34,830 nt of DNA from Bathymodiolus brooksi thiotrophic gill symbiont (GTDB taxonomy: Bacteria > Pseudomonadota > Gammaproteobacteria > PS1 > Pseudothioglobaceae), in the NCBI RefSeq assembly GCF_903642095.1, contig NZ_CAHJWD020000263.1, forward strand, positions 1-34,830, written 5' to 3'. A program made the translations under genes and the position numbers. The notes under the pieces are model-generated. The model was given only the letters and a program-made list of their open reading frames with translations, was not told where the DNA came from and did no database searches. This document shows, one piece after another, positions 1-8,625 of this stretch; position 1 is the stretch's first letter, and every line of letters begins with the position of its first letter.

Positions 1-1684
1 CAGGGGCGTTGGTTAGTAAGCAGGCGGCGGTTTGGGTTTTGGGGAAGGCGATGACATCACGGATAGAATCGCTGCCAGTCATAATCATAACTAAGCGGTC
101 TAAACCGAATGCCATACCGCCATGAGGGGGGCAGCCGTATTCAAGTGCATTGAGTAAAAAGCCGAATTTATCTTGTGCTTCTTCATCGGTAATGCCTAAT
201 AATTTTAATACGGTTTGTTGCATTTCAACTTGGTGAATACGAATAGATCCACCGCCGACTTCGGAGCCATTAATGACCAAATCGTAAGCACGAGATAGGG
301 CGGTAGTGGCAGTGGATTCTAGGGTTTTGGCATCAACGCTGGGTGCGGTAAATGGGTGGTGAATGGCACTTAAAGAACCGTCATCATTGGTATCAAACAT
401 AGGGAAATCAATTACCCAAATTGGTGCCCATTTGCAAGTATATAGGTCTAAATCTTTGGCAATTTTCTCACGCAAGTTGCCTAGGGCTTCGTTGACGATT
501 TTAATTTTATCGGCACCGAAGAAAATAATATCCCCTGTTTTTGCATCAACTTTATTGATGATATTTTGGGTTACTTCTGTGCCTAGGAATTTAAGAATAG
601 GGGAGGCGGGACCCTCTTCGTTCATCTTAATATATGCCAAACCTTTGGCACCATAAATACTGACATATTTAGTGTAGTTGTCAATTTGTTTGCGTGAAAT
701 ATTACTACCACCGGTAATTTTCATGGCTGCTACACGGGAATTTGGATTTTTAGCGGGTTCGGCAAAAACTTTAAATTCAATATTTTCAAGCAATTCATCA
801 ATGCCGATAATTTCAAGGGGGATACGCATATCGGGACGGTCAACACCGTATTTGTCCATTGCATCGGCGTAAGTAATGGTTGGGAATTTATCGCCTAAAT
901 CAACATCAATGACTGATTTAAACAGCCCACGAGTCATTTTTTCCATCATTGCCATGATTTCGTCTTCGTTCATAAATGAAGTTTCAACATCGAGCTGGGT
1001 GAATTCTGGCTGACGGTCGGCACGCAAATCTTCATCCCTAAAGCATTTTACGATTTGGTAATAGCGTTCAAAACCCGACATCATTAATAATTGCTTAAAT
1101 AATTGTGGCGATTGCGGTAGTGCAAAAAACTCACCCGGATAAGTGCGTGAAGGCACTAAATAATCGCGTGCACCTTCAGGGGTTGCTTTGGTTAAAAATG
1201 GGGTTTCAATGTCTAAAAAATCATACTTTTCCATAAAATCACGCATATAGTGTGTAACTTTTGAGCGTAAGCGCATGCGTTGTTGCATTACATTGGTGCG
1301 TAAATCTAGAAAGCGATATTTGAGGCGCACTTCTTCCGAAGTGTCCACGGCATCGATTTGAAAAGGCACTGGTTTAGAGGCGTTAAGAATTTCAATGGTA
1401 TCAGCAACGATTTCAATCTCGCCTGTTGCAAGTTTTGGGTTAATAAGATTGTCATCTCTGGCAATGACATTACCGCTAATTTTTAACACAAACTCGTTGC
1501 GAATGGTTTCAGCCAAAGCAAAATTTTTGTTATCTGGGTTAATGACGACTTGCACAATGCCTCGTTTGTCGCGTATATCCAAGAAAATCACACCGCCATG
1601 GTCACGGCGACGATTTGTCCAGCCGAAAATTTCGACGGTTTGGTTAATATGTTCTTTGTTTAGTTCGCCACAATATGTTCTCAT
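1..1684 (-). CDS. aspS: Aspartyl-tRNA synthetase, C-terminus cut off by the window edge
   Basis: Charges tRNA-Asp with aspartate in the cytoplasm; a class II synthetase. The reading frame runs open from an ATG at 1684 to base 1, about 561 residues, so roughly the last 25-30 residues of a usual ~590-residue bacterial AspRS are missing. Visible in order are an N-terminal OB-fold anticodon-binding domain ([11 protein letters not shown] near residue 20), the class II core with motif 2 ([19 protein letters not shown] near residue 210-225), the inserted bacterial GAD-type domain, and motif 3 (GMAFGLDRL near residue 525). An AAGGA ribosome-binding site lies just upstream of the ATG. It is the last gene visible in a five-gene minus-strand run, 15 bases after the DUF502 gene. 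It is not possible to tell from the sequence whether it charges Asp only or both Asp and Asn. Confidence 0.97.
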   Translation of the reverse strand, partial: MRTYCGELNKEHINQTVEIFGWTNRRRDHGGVIFLDIRDKRGIVQVVINPDNKNFALAETIRNEFVLKISGNVIARDDNLINPKLATGEIEIVADTIEILNASKPVPFQIDAVDTSEEVRLKYRFLDLRTNVMQQRMRLRSKVTHYMRDFMEKYDFLDIETPFLTKATPEGARDYLVPSRTYPGEFFALPQSPQLFKQLLMMSGFERYYQIVKCFRDEDLRADRQPEFTQLDVETSFMNEDEIMAMMEKMTRGLFKSVIDVDLGDKFPTITYADAMDKYGVDRPDMRIPLEIIGIDELLENIEFKVFAEPAKNPNSRVAAMKITGGSNISRKQIDNYTKYVSIYGAKGLAYIKMNEEGPASPILKFLGTEVTQNIINKVDAKTGDIIFFGADKIKIVNEALGNLREKIAKDLDLYTCKWAPIWVIDFPMFDTNDDGSLSAIHHPFTAPSVDAKTLESTATTALSRAYDLVINGSEVGGGSIRIHQVEMQQTVLKLLGITDEEAQDKFGFLLNALEYGCPPHGGMAFGLDRLVMIMTGSDSIRDVIAFPKTQTAACLLTNAP

Positions 1685-1699
1685 TTTTAATCCTTTTTT

Positions 1700-2302
1700 T
1701 TAATGTTGTTCTGGTGTTACTACGCCAGTAGAAATAATCAGTTTAAACGCTTCATCGACATGCATATCCAATTCAATAACCTCTTTTTTTGGTAGCATAA
1801 TAAAAAATCCAGAGGTTGGATTGGGTGTCGTTGGCACATAAATATTAACAATATCTTTGCCAATTTTTTGCTCAATTTCACCGTGATAATCCCCTGTTTG
1901 AAAGGCGATTGTCCACATACCTTTGCGTGGATATTCAACCAATAATGCTTTTTTAAAACTATTGCTAGAAGGGCTTAATATCGTATCTGACAATTGTTTT
2001 AAGGCGTTATAAATTCCACGAAAACCCGGAATTTTATTCAGCAATCCATCCCACAGTTGCAGTAATTTATGCCCAATAAAATTGTTTACCAACATACCTG
2101 TGATAAGCATAATAATTAAGATTAAAATAATGCCAGAACCGGGGACGATGTTGCTGAATTCTAGCAATGTTTTTGGTAGATATTGTTCAGGTATTATGCC
2201 GTCAACAAATTCTAAAAAGAATTTAATAAGAACTATGCTCAACCCTAATGGAATCCAAAAAAGCAAGCCAGCTATAAAATAGTTTCTGAGTTTTTTTAAC
2301 AC
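1700..2302 (-). CDS. DUF502 family inner-membrane protein
   Basis: A 200-residue membrane protein of the DUF502 family, whose biochemical role is not established. Two hydrophobic segments are visible (about residues 8-28 and 50-75), followed by a soluble half containing the family-like stretch TPNPTSGFFIMLPKKEV. The start is GTG at 2302, giving a basic N-terminus MLKKLRNYF directly before the first membrane segment. An ATG that overlaps the map stop codon at 2334 is out of frame, so it was not used. No clear Shine-Dalgarno sequence precedes the GTG, which suggests translation depends on coupling to map. The gene sits 28 bases after map and 15 before aspS; DUF502 genes next to aspS are common in proteobacteria. 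Family assignment is firm, function unknown. Confidence 0.88.
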   Translation of the reverse strand: MLKKLRNYFIAGLLFWIPLGLSIVLIKFFLEFVDGIIPEQYLPKTLLEFSNIVPGSGIILILIIMLITGMLVNNFIGHKLLQLWDGLLNKIPGFRGIYNALKQLSDTILSPSSNSFKKALLVEYPRKGMWTIAFQTGDYHGEIEQKIGKDIVNIYVPTTPNPTSGFFIMLPKKEVIELDMHVDEAFKLIISTGVVTPEQH

Positions 2303-2330
2303 TTGCGTAACGATATTTTCAAATAGAAAA

Positions 2331-3110
2331 TCATTTTAAACTTTCTCCCTCTCTAAGTGTTAGGATTTCACAGCCGTCTTTTGTAACCAGAATTGTGTGC
2401 TCCCATTGAGCAGAAAGTGAGCGGTCTTTAGTTGTTACTGTCCAACCATCTAGTTTGGAAGTGGTAACTTCAAACCCACCGAGATTAATCATTGGCTCAA
2501 TGGTAAAGGTCATACCTGCTTCAAGAACGGGGCTAACATCAGATTCTCCATTATCATAATGCACCACTTGTGGTTCGGTGTGAAACATACTACCGATGCC
2601 ATGTCCGCAATAATCACGCACAACTGCACAATTACTTTTAATTGCGTGTGCACCAATTGCCTTGCCAATTTCGCCCAAATGAATACCGGGTTTAACCTTT
2701 TCAATGCCAATATACAAACACTCTTGTGCAATACGGCAAATGCGTTGTGCCTTGACGCTGGATTTGCCGATAATGAACATTTTGGAGGTGTCGCCGTGAT
2801 AGCCGTTTTTAATAACAGTGATGTCAATATTGACAATATCGCCTTTTTTTAGCGTCTTTTCGCTGGGAATGCCATGGCACACGGTGTTGTTAACACTGGT
2901 GCAAATTGATTTTGGAAAGCCATGATAATTGAGTGGTGCAGGGATGGCATCTTGAACATCGACAATATAATCATGGCAAATTCTGTCTAATTCTTCAGTG
3001 CTAACACCTGATTTAACATAAGGTGTAATCATATCCAACACAGCAGCTGCCAAACCACCAGCAATGCGCATTTTTTCTATTTCAACAGTGGATTTAATAT
3101 CAATTGACAT
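2331..3110 (-). CDS. map: Methionine aminopeptidase, type I
   Basis: Removes the initiator methionine from nascent proteins, a two-metal cytoplasmic enzyme. The product has 259 residues from the chosen ATG at 3110 (MSIDIKSTVEIEKMRIAGGL), which matches the usual N-terminus of type I enzymes; a longer frame to 3182 would add residues that do not fit the family. The metal ligands can be placed in VNIDITVIKNGYHGDTSKMF (two Asp), in GHGIGSMFHTEP (His), in FTIEPMI (Glu) and in the terminal WEHTILVTKDG (Glu). The first 11 bases overlap the end of the upstream M48 protease gene, which implies translational coupling. It is the third gene of the minus-strand run. In many bacteria map sits next to rpsB; here it is in a protease/membrane-protein context instead. 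Confidence 0.96.
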   Translation of the reverse strand: MSIDIKSTVEIEKMRIAGGLAAAVLDMITPYVKSGVSTEELDRICHDYIVDVQDAIPAPLNYHGFPKSICTSVNNTVCHGIPSEKTLKKGDIVNIDITVIKNGYHGDTSKMFIIGKSSVKAQRICRIAQECLYIGIEKVKPGIHLGEIGKAIGAHAIKSNCAVVRDYCGHGIGSMFHTEPQVVHYDNGESDVSPVLEAGMTFTIEPMINLGGFEVTTSKLDGWTVTTKDRSLSAQWEHTILVTKDGCEILTLREGESLK

Positions 3111-4128
3111 TTGCTTTTCTATTTTGAATTCTAGCGATGCGTTCTTTAAGTGGTGGGTGTGTAGCAAACAACTCACCACCAATGCCGAATATCATAGCGT
3201 GGGCGTATTCTTTAGAAGAAGGATTTTCCATTACACTTGACTTTCCTCCATTTTCCAGCACTTCAAAGGCCTGCACCAAACCTTCAGGATAACGCGTAAA
3301 TTGCACCGCAGAAGCATCAGCTAAATACTCTCTTTGTCTGCTCATAGCGGCTTGTAAAATCCTGCCAAGCCACACAGTGAGTGCACCAATAATGCCAATA
3401 ATGGCTGCCATAGCAAACATAACCAATTTGGCACGCCCATCCATTCTACGATTATACATCGCATTATAAAAGATGAATCTTGCTAAAAAGAACAGTGCGG
3501 TAAAGCCAAAAACAAAAGCAGATATTTGAATATTTAATTTAATATCTTGATTGGTAATATGCCCTATTTCATGTGCAATAACACCCGAAAGTTCGTTGCG
3601 GTTAAAATTGTCCAATGCCCCTTGGGTAATAGCGACTATGGCACTTTTGCTAGATTTTCCAGCGACAAAAGCATTGATACCTTGTTCTGGAATAAGATAT
3701 AAACTGGGGGTTGGTATACTGGCTGCCAAGGCTTGTTCGGTAACAATATTTAAGGCTTGTTTTTGTGCCAAAGAATCAGCCGTATCTTCGTTTAATAGGC
3801 TGCCACCAAAAGCAAGCGCAACTTTGTGCCCATTTGATTTTTTGACAAAGCCAAATACCGTGGTCAAACCTTGGACAATAAAGGCAATTGCAGAAAAACC
3901 GATTAAAATTTGAATGTGTTTGTCATCAAAAGCACGAATATTACTGGCAATAAATTTTTGTCCAAAACTATATTGCTCATAACCAGGTTGATAAAGCTCT
4001 GCCAAATTAAGCCCAACTGCAAGAGTCCAACCGATTAAAAAGGAAGAAACCAATAGTAATAAAATATACAAAAACCAGATAATTCGGCTATTTTTTCTAG
4101 CACGGTCTTGGTGTTCTCTAAAGTCCAT
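3100..4128 (-). CDS. M48-family membrane zinc metalloprotease (HtpX-like)
   Basis: A membrane-bound zinc protease of the M48 (HtpX/Ste24) group, expected to degrade damaged membrane proteins. The 342-residue product has two N-terminal membrane segments (about 17-38 and 73-93), the catalytic motif HEIGH at residues 186-190, two more membrane segments (about 203-222 and 236-256) and the downstream Glu in SRQREYLADA (Glu267), the third zinc ligand. All catalytic residues are present. It follows the LemA-like gene by 16 bases, a frequent pairing for this protease branch, and overlaps map by 11 bases. It is longer than E. coli HtpX (293 residues), with an extended N-terminus, so it may be a paralogous M48 subfamily; I therefore give no symbol. 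Confidence 0.9.
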   Translation of the reverse strand: MDFREHQDRARKNSRIIWFLYILLLLVSSFLIGWTLAVGLNLAELYQPGYEQYSFGQKFIASNIRAFDDKHIQILIGFSAIAFIVQGLTTVFGFVKKSNGHKVALAFGGSLLNEDTADSLAQKQALNIVTEQALAASIPTPSLYLIPEQGINAFVAGKSSKSAIVAITQGALDNFNRNELSGVIAHEIGHITNQDIKLNIQISAFVFGFTALFFLARFIFYNAMYNRRMDGRAKLVMFAMAAIIGIIGALTVWLGRILQAAMSRQREYLADASAVQFTRYPEGLVQAFEVLENGGKSSVMENPSSKEYAHAMIFGIGGELFATHPPLKERIARIQNRKANVN

Positions 4129-4144
4129 ATTTATTTAAAAATCA

Positions 4145-4753
4145 CTATTTAAATAAATCTTTTGGTGCTTCGTTAAGTTGTTGAATGTTTTCGTTAAATT
4201 CTAAATTTTGTGCATTAGCACCAAAACCAAACATCCCTGCAAAAATAACATTGGGAAAAGATTTTTTGTATTCATTAAATTTTTGCACCAAATCGTTATA
4301 ACCTTGACGAGCACTAGCAATTCGATTTTCTGTTGAAGTTAATTCTTCTGCTAATTGCATCATATTTTCACTGGCTTTTAATTCTGGATAATCTTCCATT
4401 TTTAAATTAAATCCACCCATTGCCCCTTCTAATGCCATTTGTGAACTTGCCAGCGTTGCCATTGTGTTGGCATTAGTTGGGTTGTTTTCAGCCGCTTGCG
4501 TTGCCTGTAATAATCCAGATCTTGCTTGCGTTACCGCCATCAGTGTTTCTTTTTCATGTGCCATATACTTTTTGGCCGCATCAACCAAGTTACCGATTAA
4601 ATCCAAGCGCCGTTTGAGTTGCACTGAAATTTGTTCAAAACCATTTTGGTATTGCGTTTTATAAGACACTAAATTATTATAAATTTTAACAATCCAAATA
4701 ATCAAGATCCCAATAATTGCAATTAACAACCAATTTTGTATTAAGAAATCCAC
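4145..4753 (-). CDS. lemA: LemA family membrane-anchored protein
   Basis: A 202-residue LemA family protein: one N-terminal membrane segment (about residues 5-23), then a long helical domain with the family stretches VSYKTQYQNGFEQISVQLKR and ENRIASARQGYNDLVQKFN. The family's molecular role is not well defined; genes of this type often sit beside M48 proteases, as here. The start is GTG at 4753, supported by AAGGGG six bases upstream; an overlapping ATG at 4755 is out of frame. A TATAAT-like -10 on the minus strand lies at 4787-4792. This is the first gene of the five-gene run leading to aspS. Confidence 0.9.
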   Translation of the reverse strand: MDFLIQNWLLIAIIGILIIWIVKIYNNLVSYKTQYQNGFEQISVQLKRRLDLIGNLVDAAKKYMAHEKETLMAVTQARSGLLQATQAAENNPTNANTMATLASSQMALEGAMGGFNLKMEDYPELKASENMMQLAEELTSTENRIASARQGYNDLVQKFNEYKKSFPNVIFAGMFGFGANAQNLEFNENIQQLNEAPKDLFK

Positions 4754-4786
4754 ATTTAACCCCTTTTGAAAAAATAATTATTTTGA

Positions 4787-4792
4787 ATTATA
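4787..4792 (-). promoter_or_regulatory. Likely -10 box for the lemA-to-aspS gene run
   Basis: Read on the minus strand this is TATAAT, 33 bases before the GTG of the LemA-like gene. No convincing -35 hexamer lies at 16-18 bases, so the call rests on the perfect -10 and its position ahead of the first gene of the run. Confidence 0.4.
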
Positions 4793-4959
4793 CTAGAGTT
4801 CTTTATCTAATATAACTCAACTTCACCAGCCTGAAAACCTCTAACAACTTTTTAAAATTTATTATGTAGACCTTTGTTTAAAAAATACAAAAGGATTAAA
4901 AGTATCTGTATTTGTGGGTTTTTAATGACATAAGCTGTGCTTATTTTTGAGTTGGGAAA

Positions 4960-4990
4960 TAAAGAAAAACCCTTGTTCATAACAAGGGTT
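4960..4990 (-). terminator. Rho-independent terminator of the tRNA-Pro/tRNA-Arg unit
   Basis: On the minus strand a nine-base stem (AACCCTTGT ... ACAAGGGTT, 4968-4990) with a short loop is followed by a T-rich run (TTTTTCTTT). It begins seven bases after the encoded CCA of tRNA-Arg, so it ends the tRNA transcript. Confidence 0.85.
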
Positions 4991-4997
4991 AGTTAGA

Positions 4998-5074
4998 TGG
5001 TGCGCCCTAAACGATTCGAACGTTTGACCTACGGCTTAGAAGGCCGTTGCTCTATCCAGCTGAGCTAAGGGCGC
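4998..5074 (-). tRNA. tRNA-Arg(UCU)
   Basis: A cloverleaf can be drawn on the minus strand: acceptor stem GCGCCCT pairing with AGGGCGC, D arm AGCTCAGCTGGATAGAGC, anticodon stem ACGGC/GCCGT around loop CTTCTAA (anticodon TCT), T loop TTCGAAT, discriminator A and an encoded CCA. It decodes AGA and AGG. It lies 77 bases downstream of tRNA-Pro in the same orientation and is followed by a terminator. Confidence 0.97.
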
Positions 5075-5099
5075 AAATTGGTGCCTTAAGAAGTTACAT

Positions 5100-5116
5100 C
5101 TGTTATTTAATAACAG
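5100..5116. repeat. Small palindrome between the two tRNA genes
   Basis: CTGTTAT and ATAACAG form a perfect seven-base stem with a three-base loop in the spacer between tRNA-Pro and tRNA-Arg. In the shared precursor it could form a hairpin that separates the two tRNAs or marks a processing point. There is no T run, so it is not a terminator. Confidence 0.5.
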
Positions 5117-5151
5117 TGTGCATAAAGGGTTTCAAAAAGCGACAAATAAAA

Positions 5152-5228
5152 TGGTCGGAGTAGAGGGATTTGAACCCCCGACCACCTGGTCCCAAACCAG
5201 GTGCGCTACCAAACTGCGCTACACTCCG
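5152..5228 (-). tRNA. tRNA-Pro(UGG)
   Basis: A cloverleaf can be drawn on the minus strand: acceptor CGGAGTG against the complementary TACTCCG end, D arm with GCGCAGTTTGGTAGCGC, anticodon stem ACCTGG/CCAGGT around TTTGGGA (anticodon TGG), T loop TTCAAAT, discriminator A and an encoded CCA. A TATAAT -10 box lies 12 bases upstream. Confidence 0.97.
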
Positions 5229-5239
5229 AAAAAACAGCA

Positions 5240-5245
5240 ATTATA
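5240..5245 (-). promoter_or_regulatory. -10 box of the tRNA-Pro/tRNA-Arg transcript
   Basis: TATAAT on the minus strand, placed so that transcription would begin about five bases before the mature 5' end of tRNA-Pro. The -35 region is weak. The spacing to a stable RNA gene makes a promoter likely. Confidence 0.5.
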
Positions 5246-5297
5246 CTTTAGTTAAACTCTATGGTGTTTAATTTATTTTTTTTAAGAGGGGCTTTAA

Positions 5298-5963
5298 TTA
5301 TTCAGAATCTTCAAAGTAGGTGTCGTGTGCCTCAAGTTCGGCTTCATTAGCAAAAATTACTTTAATTTGAGCACGATTAGCATCAACTTTTGAGATTGAA
5401 ATACCACTATCTTGAGTATTATGTTCTTCTCCAAATAAGTTAAATTGACCGCCAGTCATGGCAAGATAAACCTGTGCTAAGATTTTTGCATCCAGCAATG
5501 CACCGTGAACCGTGCGTTCGCTAGCATCAATTTCAAAGCGTCTGCACAAGGTATCAAGGTTGTGCATACCACCGGGGCGTTGTTTTTTGGAAACTTCTAG
5601 TGAATCAATAATAGCGCAACTATCTTCAATACGCTGTTCAGTGCCCATTAATTTTAATTCGTGATTTAAAAAACCAAGGTCAAAGGGTGCGTTGTGAATA
5701 ACCAAAGTTGCCCCCTCAATATAATCTAAAAATTCTTCGGCAATTTCTTCGAATTTTGGCTTGCCTTTTAAAAAAGTATCTTTTATACCGTGAATGCGCT
5801 CAGAATCACCGACCAAGCGATTTGGTTGAATGTATTGATGGTATTCATTGTCTTTGGTAATTTGTCTGTTGATGATTTCAGTGCAACCGATTTCAATAAT
5901 GCGATGACCTTCAGAAGGTTCAATGCCTGTGGTTTCGGTATCTAAAACAATTAGTCGCCCCAT
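5298..5963 (-). CDS. dnaQ: DNA polymerase III epsilon subunit (3'-5' proofreading exonuclease)
   Basis: Proofreading exonuclease of the replicative polymerase core, a DEDDh-type enzyme. The 221-residue product shows ExoI VLDTETTG (Asp8, Glu10), ExoII HNAPFDLGFL (Asp95) and ExoIII HGALLDAKILAQVY (His153, Asp158), so all catalytic residues are intact. After the nuclease domain there is a QFNLF stretch (residues 173-177) that fits a sliding-clamp binding motif, and a short tail for binding the alpha subunit. It is slightly shorter than E. coli epsilon (243 residues). It is divergent from rpoZ, with about 70 bases between the two starts. Confidence 0.95.
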   Translation of the reverse strand: MGRLIVLDTETTGIEPSEGHRIIEIGCTEIINRQITKDNEYHQYIQPNRLVGDSERIHGIKDTFLKGKPKFEEIAEEFLDYIEGATLVIHNAPFDLGFLNHELKLMGTEQRIEDSCAIIDSLEVSKKQRPGGMHNLDTLCRRFEIDASERTVHGALLDAKILAQVYLAMTGGQFNLFGEEHNTQDSGISISKVDANRAQIKVIFANEAELEAHDTYFEDSE

Positions 5964-6035
5964 TGTATTTCTTGCCCTTATTTTTCGTGTAAAATTGCTT
6001 CATTTTATCGTATTTGAAGCTGGAGAGTTAAAGTC

Positions 6036-6371
6036 ATGGCAAGAGTAACTGTTGAAGAGTGTTTAGAGTTTGTGGATAATCGTTTTGAATTGGTATTGGT
6101 TGCGGCTAAGCGTGCACATCAATTAAATTCTGGTGGTTATAGGTCAACTTTAGATGTTGGCAAAGATAAGGCAACTGTTGTTGCTCTTAGAGAAATTGAA
6201 GCAGGTTTGGTTAATGCATCAATCTTAACCGAAGCACATGCAATGGAAACAGAGTTGTCAGCACAAGAGAAAAAAGCAGACAGCGCTAAGATGGTAGAAA
6301 TTGAAAAAGAATTATCAGTAACCGCAGTAGATGAATCAGCAGATGAAATGAGTGAAGTAGTGGACGCTTAA
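6036..6371 (+). CDS. rpoZ: RNA polymerase omega subunit
   Basis: Small subunit that helps assemble beta' into RNA polymerase and, in proteobacteria, contributes to a ppGpp site. The N-terminal [20 protein letters not shown] and the following [12 protein letters not shown] and [13 protein letters not shown] are the conserved omega core. At 111 residues it is about 20 longer than E. coli omega because of an acidic, low-complexity C-terminal tail (from about residue 75). A GGAG sequence lies upstream of the ATG. It appears to be a single-gene unit closed by a strong terminator, unlike the gmk-rpoZ-spoT order of E. coli. Its presence together with dksA (28215-28625) fits a working stringent response. 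Confidence 0.93.
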   Translation: MARVTVEECLEFVDNRFELVLVAAKRAHQLNSGGYRSTLDVGKDKATVVALREIEAGLVNASILTEAHAMETELSAQEKKADSAKMVEIEKELSVTAVDESADEMSEVVDA

Positions 6372-6400
6372 TTCACTTATTTTTTTTACTATTTAAAGAA

Positions 6401-6428
6401 AATGACGCAAATGCGTCATTTTTTTTCG
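6401..6428 (+). terminator. Rho-independent terminator after rpoZ
   Basis: AATGACGCA and TGCGTCATT form a nine-base stem with a minimal loop, followed by a run of eight T. It lies 30 bases after the rpoZ stop. Confidence 0.9.
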
Positions 6429-6583
6429 CTTGTTCAAATATTGCCACTTTTAACTGCTAGGTTAATAGGTAAAGAATATTAGCATTCTGTGATAGTTAAA
6501 ATGACCATGATATTATTGTGTATTATGTTGAGAAATTTAAATAAGGATTGTATTGAAAGTGATTAACAAAAGAGGAGAGTTAA

Positions 6584-6832
6584 ATGTCTAATAATGAGTA
6601 TTGGAAGGCCAATGTTGCATTAATTTTGAAGTGTTTGTTTATTTGGTTCGTTGTATCTTACCTGTTTGGTATTGTATTTGTAGATGCGCTTAATGTTATT
6701 AAAATTGGTGGGTATAAACTTGGATTTTGGTTTGCACAACAAGGTTCAATTTATGTTTTTGTAATATTGGTTTTTTACTATGCAAAAAGCATGGGAAAGA
6801 TTGATGAAAAATTTAATGTTCACGAAAAATAA
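6584..6832 (+). CDS. Small subunit of a sodium/solute symporter (DUF4212 family)
   Basis: An 82-residue protein with two membrane segments (about residues 11-34 and 48-66), of the DUF4212 type that is regularly paired with the VC_2705-like branch of sodium:solute symporters. The large partner begins 12 bases downstream, so the two are surely translated from one message. A strong GAGGAG site sits eight bases before the ATG. The N-terminal NNEYWKANVALI matches the usual start of this family. Its role is probably to assist folding or activity of the permease. Substrate is inferred to be acetate or another short carboxylate because acs follows. Confidence 0.85.
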   Translation: MSNNEYWKANVALILKCLFIWFVVSYLFGIVFVDALNVIKIGGYKLGFWFAQQGSIYVFVILVFYYAKSMGKIDEKFNVHEK

Positions 6833-6844
6833 GGGGAAGTAGTT

Positions 6845-8557
6845 ATGGATTTACAAACATTAACAGTTTTATTTGTAGGGATAACTTTTGCAATCTATAT
6901 TGGTATTGCCTTTTGGGCAAGAGCTAGTTCGACGCGTGAGTTTTATGTAGCAGGTGGCGATATTCACCCTGTGGCAAATGGTATGGCAACGGCGGCAGAT
7001 TGGATGAGTGCAGCGTCTTTTATTTCGATGGCAGGCTTAATTGCCTTTTATGGATATGGCGGTTCAGTATTCTTAATGGGCTGGACAGGTGGTTATGTGC
7101 TTTTGGCGATGTTGCTTGCTCCTTATTTAAGAAAACACGGTTCATTCACAGTACCAGAATTTATTTTTGACCGTTACTATTCAAAGACTGCGCGTGTTGT
7201 TGCGGTTATTTGCTTGATTATTGCCTCAGTAACTTATGTTATTGGTCAAATGAAAGGCATTGGTGTGGCATTTTCTAGGTTTCTAGAAGTTGAATACGCA
7301 ACTGGACTGGTAACGGGTATGGTTATTGTTGCGTTTTATGCGGTGATGGGCGGTATGAAGGGGATTACTTATACGCAGATTGCACAATATGTAATTATGA
7401 TTATCGCCTATACAATTCCAGCGGTATTTATCTCGTTTATGCTAACAGGTAATCCAATTCCACAACTGGGATTGGGCAGTGAAATGGCAGATGGGACTTA
7501 TTTACTGGACAAACTTGATCAGGTTGTTACCCAGCTCGGTTTTTCTGAATACACTACACACGCGAGACTTAGCACGACAAATATGTTTGTTTATACATTG
7601 TCTTTAATGATTGGCACGGCAGGTTTGCCCCATGTTATTATGCGATTTTTTACCGTGTCTTCGGTAAAAGCAGCTCGTGAGTCTGCAGGTTGGGCGTTGG
7701 TGTTTATTGCACTGCTTTATACCACAGCACCAGCGGTTGCAGCTATGGCACGCCTTAATTTGATGACCACTATTGACCAACCAACTCAGGCACAAAACTT
7801 GGCGTATGTAGATCGACCTGCATGGTTTAAAAACTGGGAAAAAACAGGCTTATTAAAGTTTGAAGACAAAAATAATGACGGGTTAATTCAATACACAGGC
7901 GACAAAAAAACCAATGAGATGGTTAAAGTGGATAGAGATATTATGGTGTTAGCCAATCCTGAAATTGCTGGTTTGCCTAATTGGGTGATTGCCATTGTGG
8001 CGGCTGGTGGTTTGGCGGCAGCACTATCAACAGCTGCTGGGTTGTTGTTGGCGATTGCCTCATCAATTTCACACGATTTACTTAAAGGCGTTTGGCGGCC
8101 TAATATTTCTGAAAAAGATGAGTTAATGTATTCCAGAATATCAATGATTGGTGCTATCTTGATTGCAGGTTATTATGGCTTTAATCCACCAGATTTTGCC
8201 GCAGGCACGGTAGCATTAGCCTTTGGTCTGGCGGCATCTAGTCTTTTTCCAGCATTAATGATGGGTATTTTTTCTAAGAAGATGAATAAGGAAGGTGCTA
8301 TTGCAGGTATGCTTTCAGGTATTGGTATTACGCTACTGTATGTCTTCCAGCACAAAGGCATTATGTTTGTGCAGTCAACTTCGTTTTTAGGTGATATGGA
8401 ACCTAACTGGTTTTTAGGCATTGAGCCAAATGCATTTGGTGCAATTGGTGCAATGGTTAATTTTGCAGTGGCATTCTTAGTTATGAGTCGCACAGAAAAA
8501 GTGCCGAAAGAGGTAGAAAAGATGATTGAAAATATTCGCATTCCAGCATCTAATTGA
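6845..8557 (+). CDS. Sodium:solute symporter, acetate-permease-like
   Basis: A 570-residue polytopic membrane protein of the SSS family (VC_2705/ActP-like branch). Family hallmarks include REFYVAGGDIHPVANGMATA near residue 32, AADWMSAASFISMAG after it, the internal AGLPHVIMRFFTV near residue 260, and GGLAAALSTAAGLLLAIASS near residue 385. About 13 membrane segments can be read. A hydrophilic insert (about residues 310-375, EKTGLLKFEDKNNDGLIQYT) contains a DKNNDG-like stretch reminiscent of a calcium-binding EF-hand loop. Upstream is the DUF4212 partner, downstream (after one small gene) acs, so uptake of acetate is the best guess; propionate or pyruvate are alternatives. A hairpin terminator follows. 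Confidence 0.9.
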   Translation: MDLQTLTVLFVGITFAIYIGIAFWARASSTREFYVAGGDIHPVANGMATAADWMSAASFISMAGLIAFYGYGGSVFLMGWTGGYVLLAMLLAPYLRKHGSFTVPEFIFDRYYSKTARVVAVICLIIASVTYVIGQMKGIGVAFSRFLEVEYATGLVTGMVIVAFYAVMGGMKGITYTQIAQYVIMIIAYTIPAVFISFMLTGNPIPQLGLGSEMADGTYLLDKLDQVVTQLGFSEYTTHARLSTTNMFVYTLSLMIGTAGLPHVIMRFFTVSSVKAARESAGWALVFIALLYTTAPAVAAMARLNLMTTIDQPTQAQNLAYVDRPAWFKNWEKTGLLKFEDKNNDGLIQYTGDKKTNEMVKVDRDIMVLANPEIAGLPNWVIAIVAAGGLAAALSTAAGLLLAIASSISHDLLKGVWRPNISEKDELMYSRISMIGAILIAGYYGFNPPDFAAGTVALAFGLAASSLFPALMMGIFSKKMNKEGAIAGMLSGIGITLLYVFQHKGIMFVQSTSFLGDMEPNWFLGIEPNAFGAIGAMVNFAVAFLVMSRTEKVPKEVEKMIENIRIPASN

Positions 8558-8579
8558 TTTTTCTTTAAATGTTATTTTA

Positions 8580-8607
8580 AACGCTCGGTATTACTGGGCG
8601 TTTTTTA
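8580..8607 (+). terminator. Terminator after the symporter genes
   Basis: AACGCTC and GGGCGTT pair (with one G-T) around a small loop and run into TTTTTT. It starts 22 bases after the symporter stop and ends within the leader of the next small gene, so it may attenuate rather than fully stop transcription. Confidence 0.7.
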
Positions 8608-8625
8608 TTGGAACGAGTCTTGCCT

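Noticed and set aside
363..1703. Plus-strand frames inside the aspS region
   Set aside because: The minus strand encodes an uninterrupted aspartyl-tRNA synthetase with all class II motifs; the plus-strand frames are shadows.
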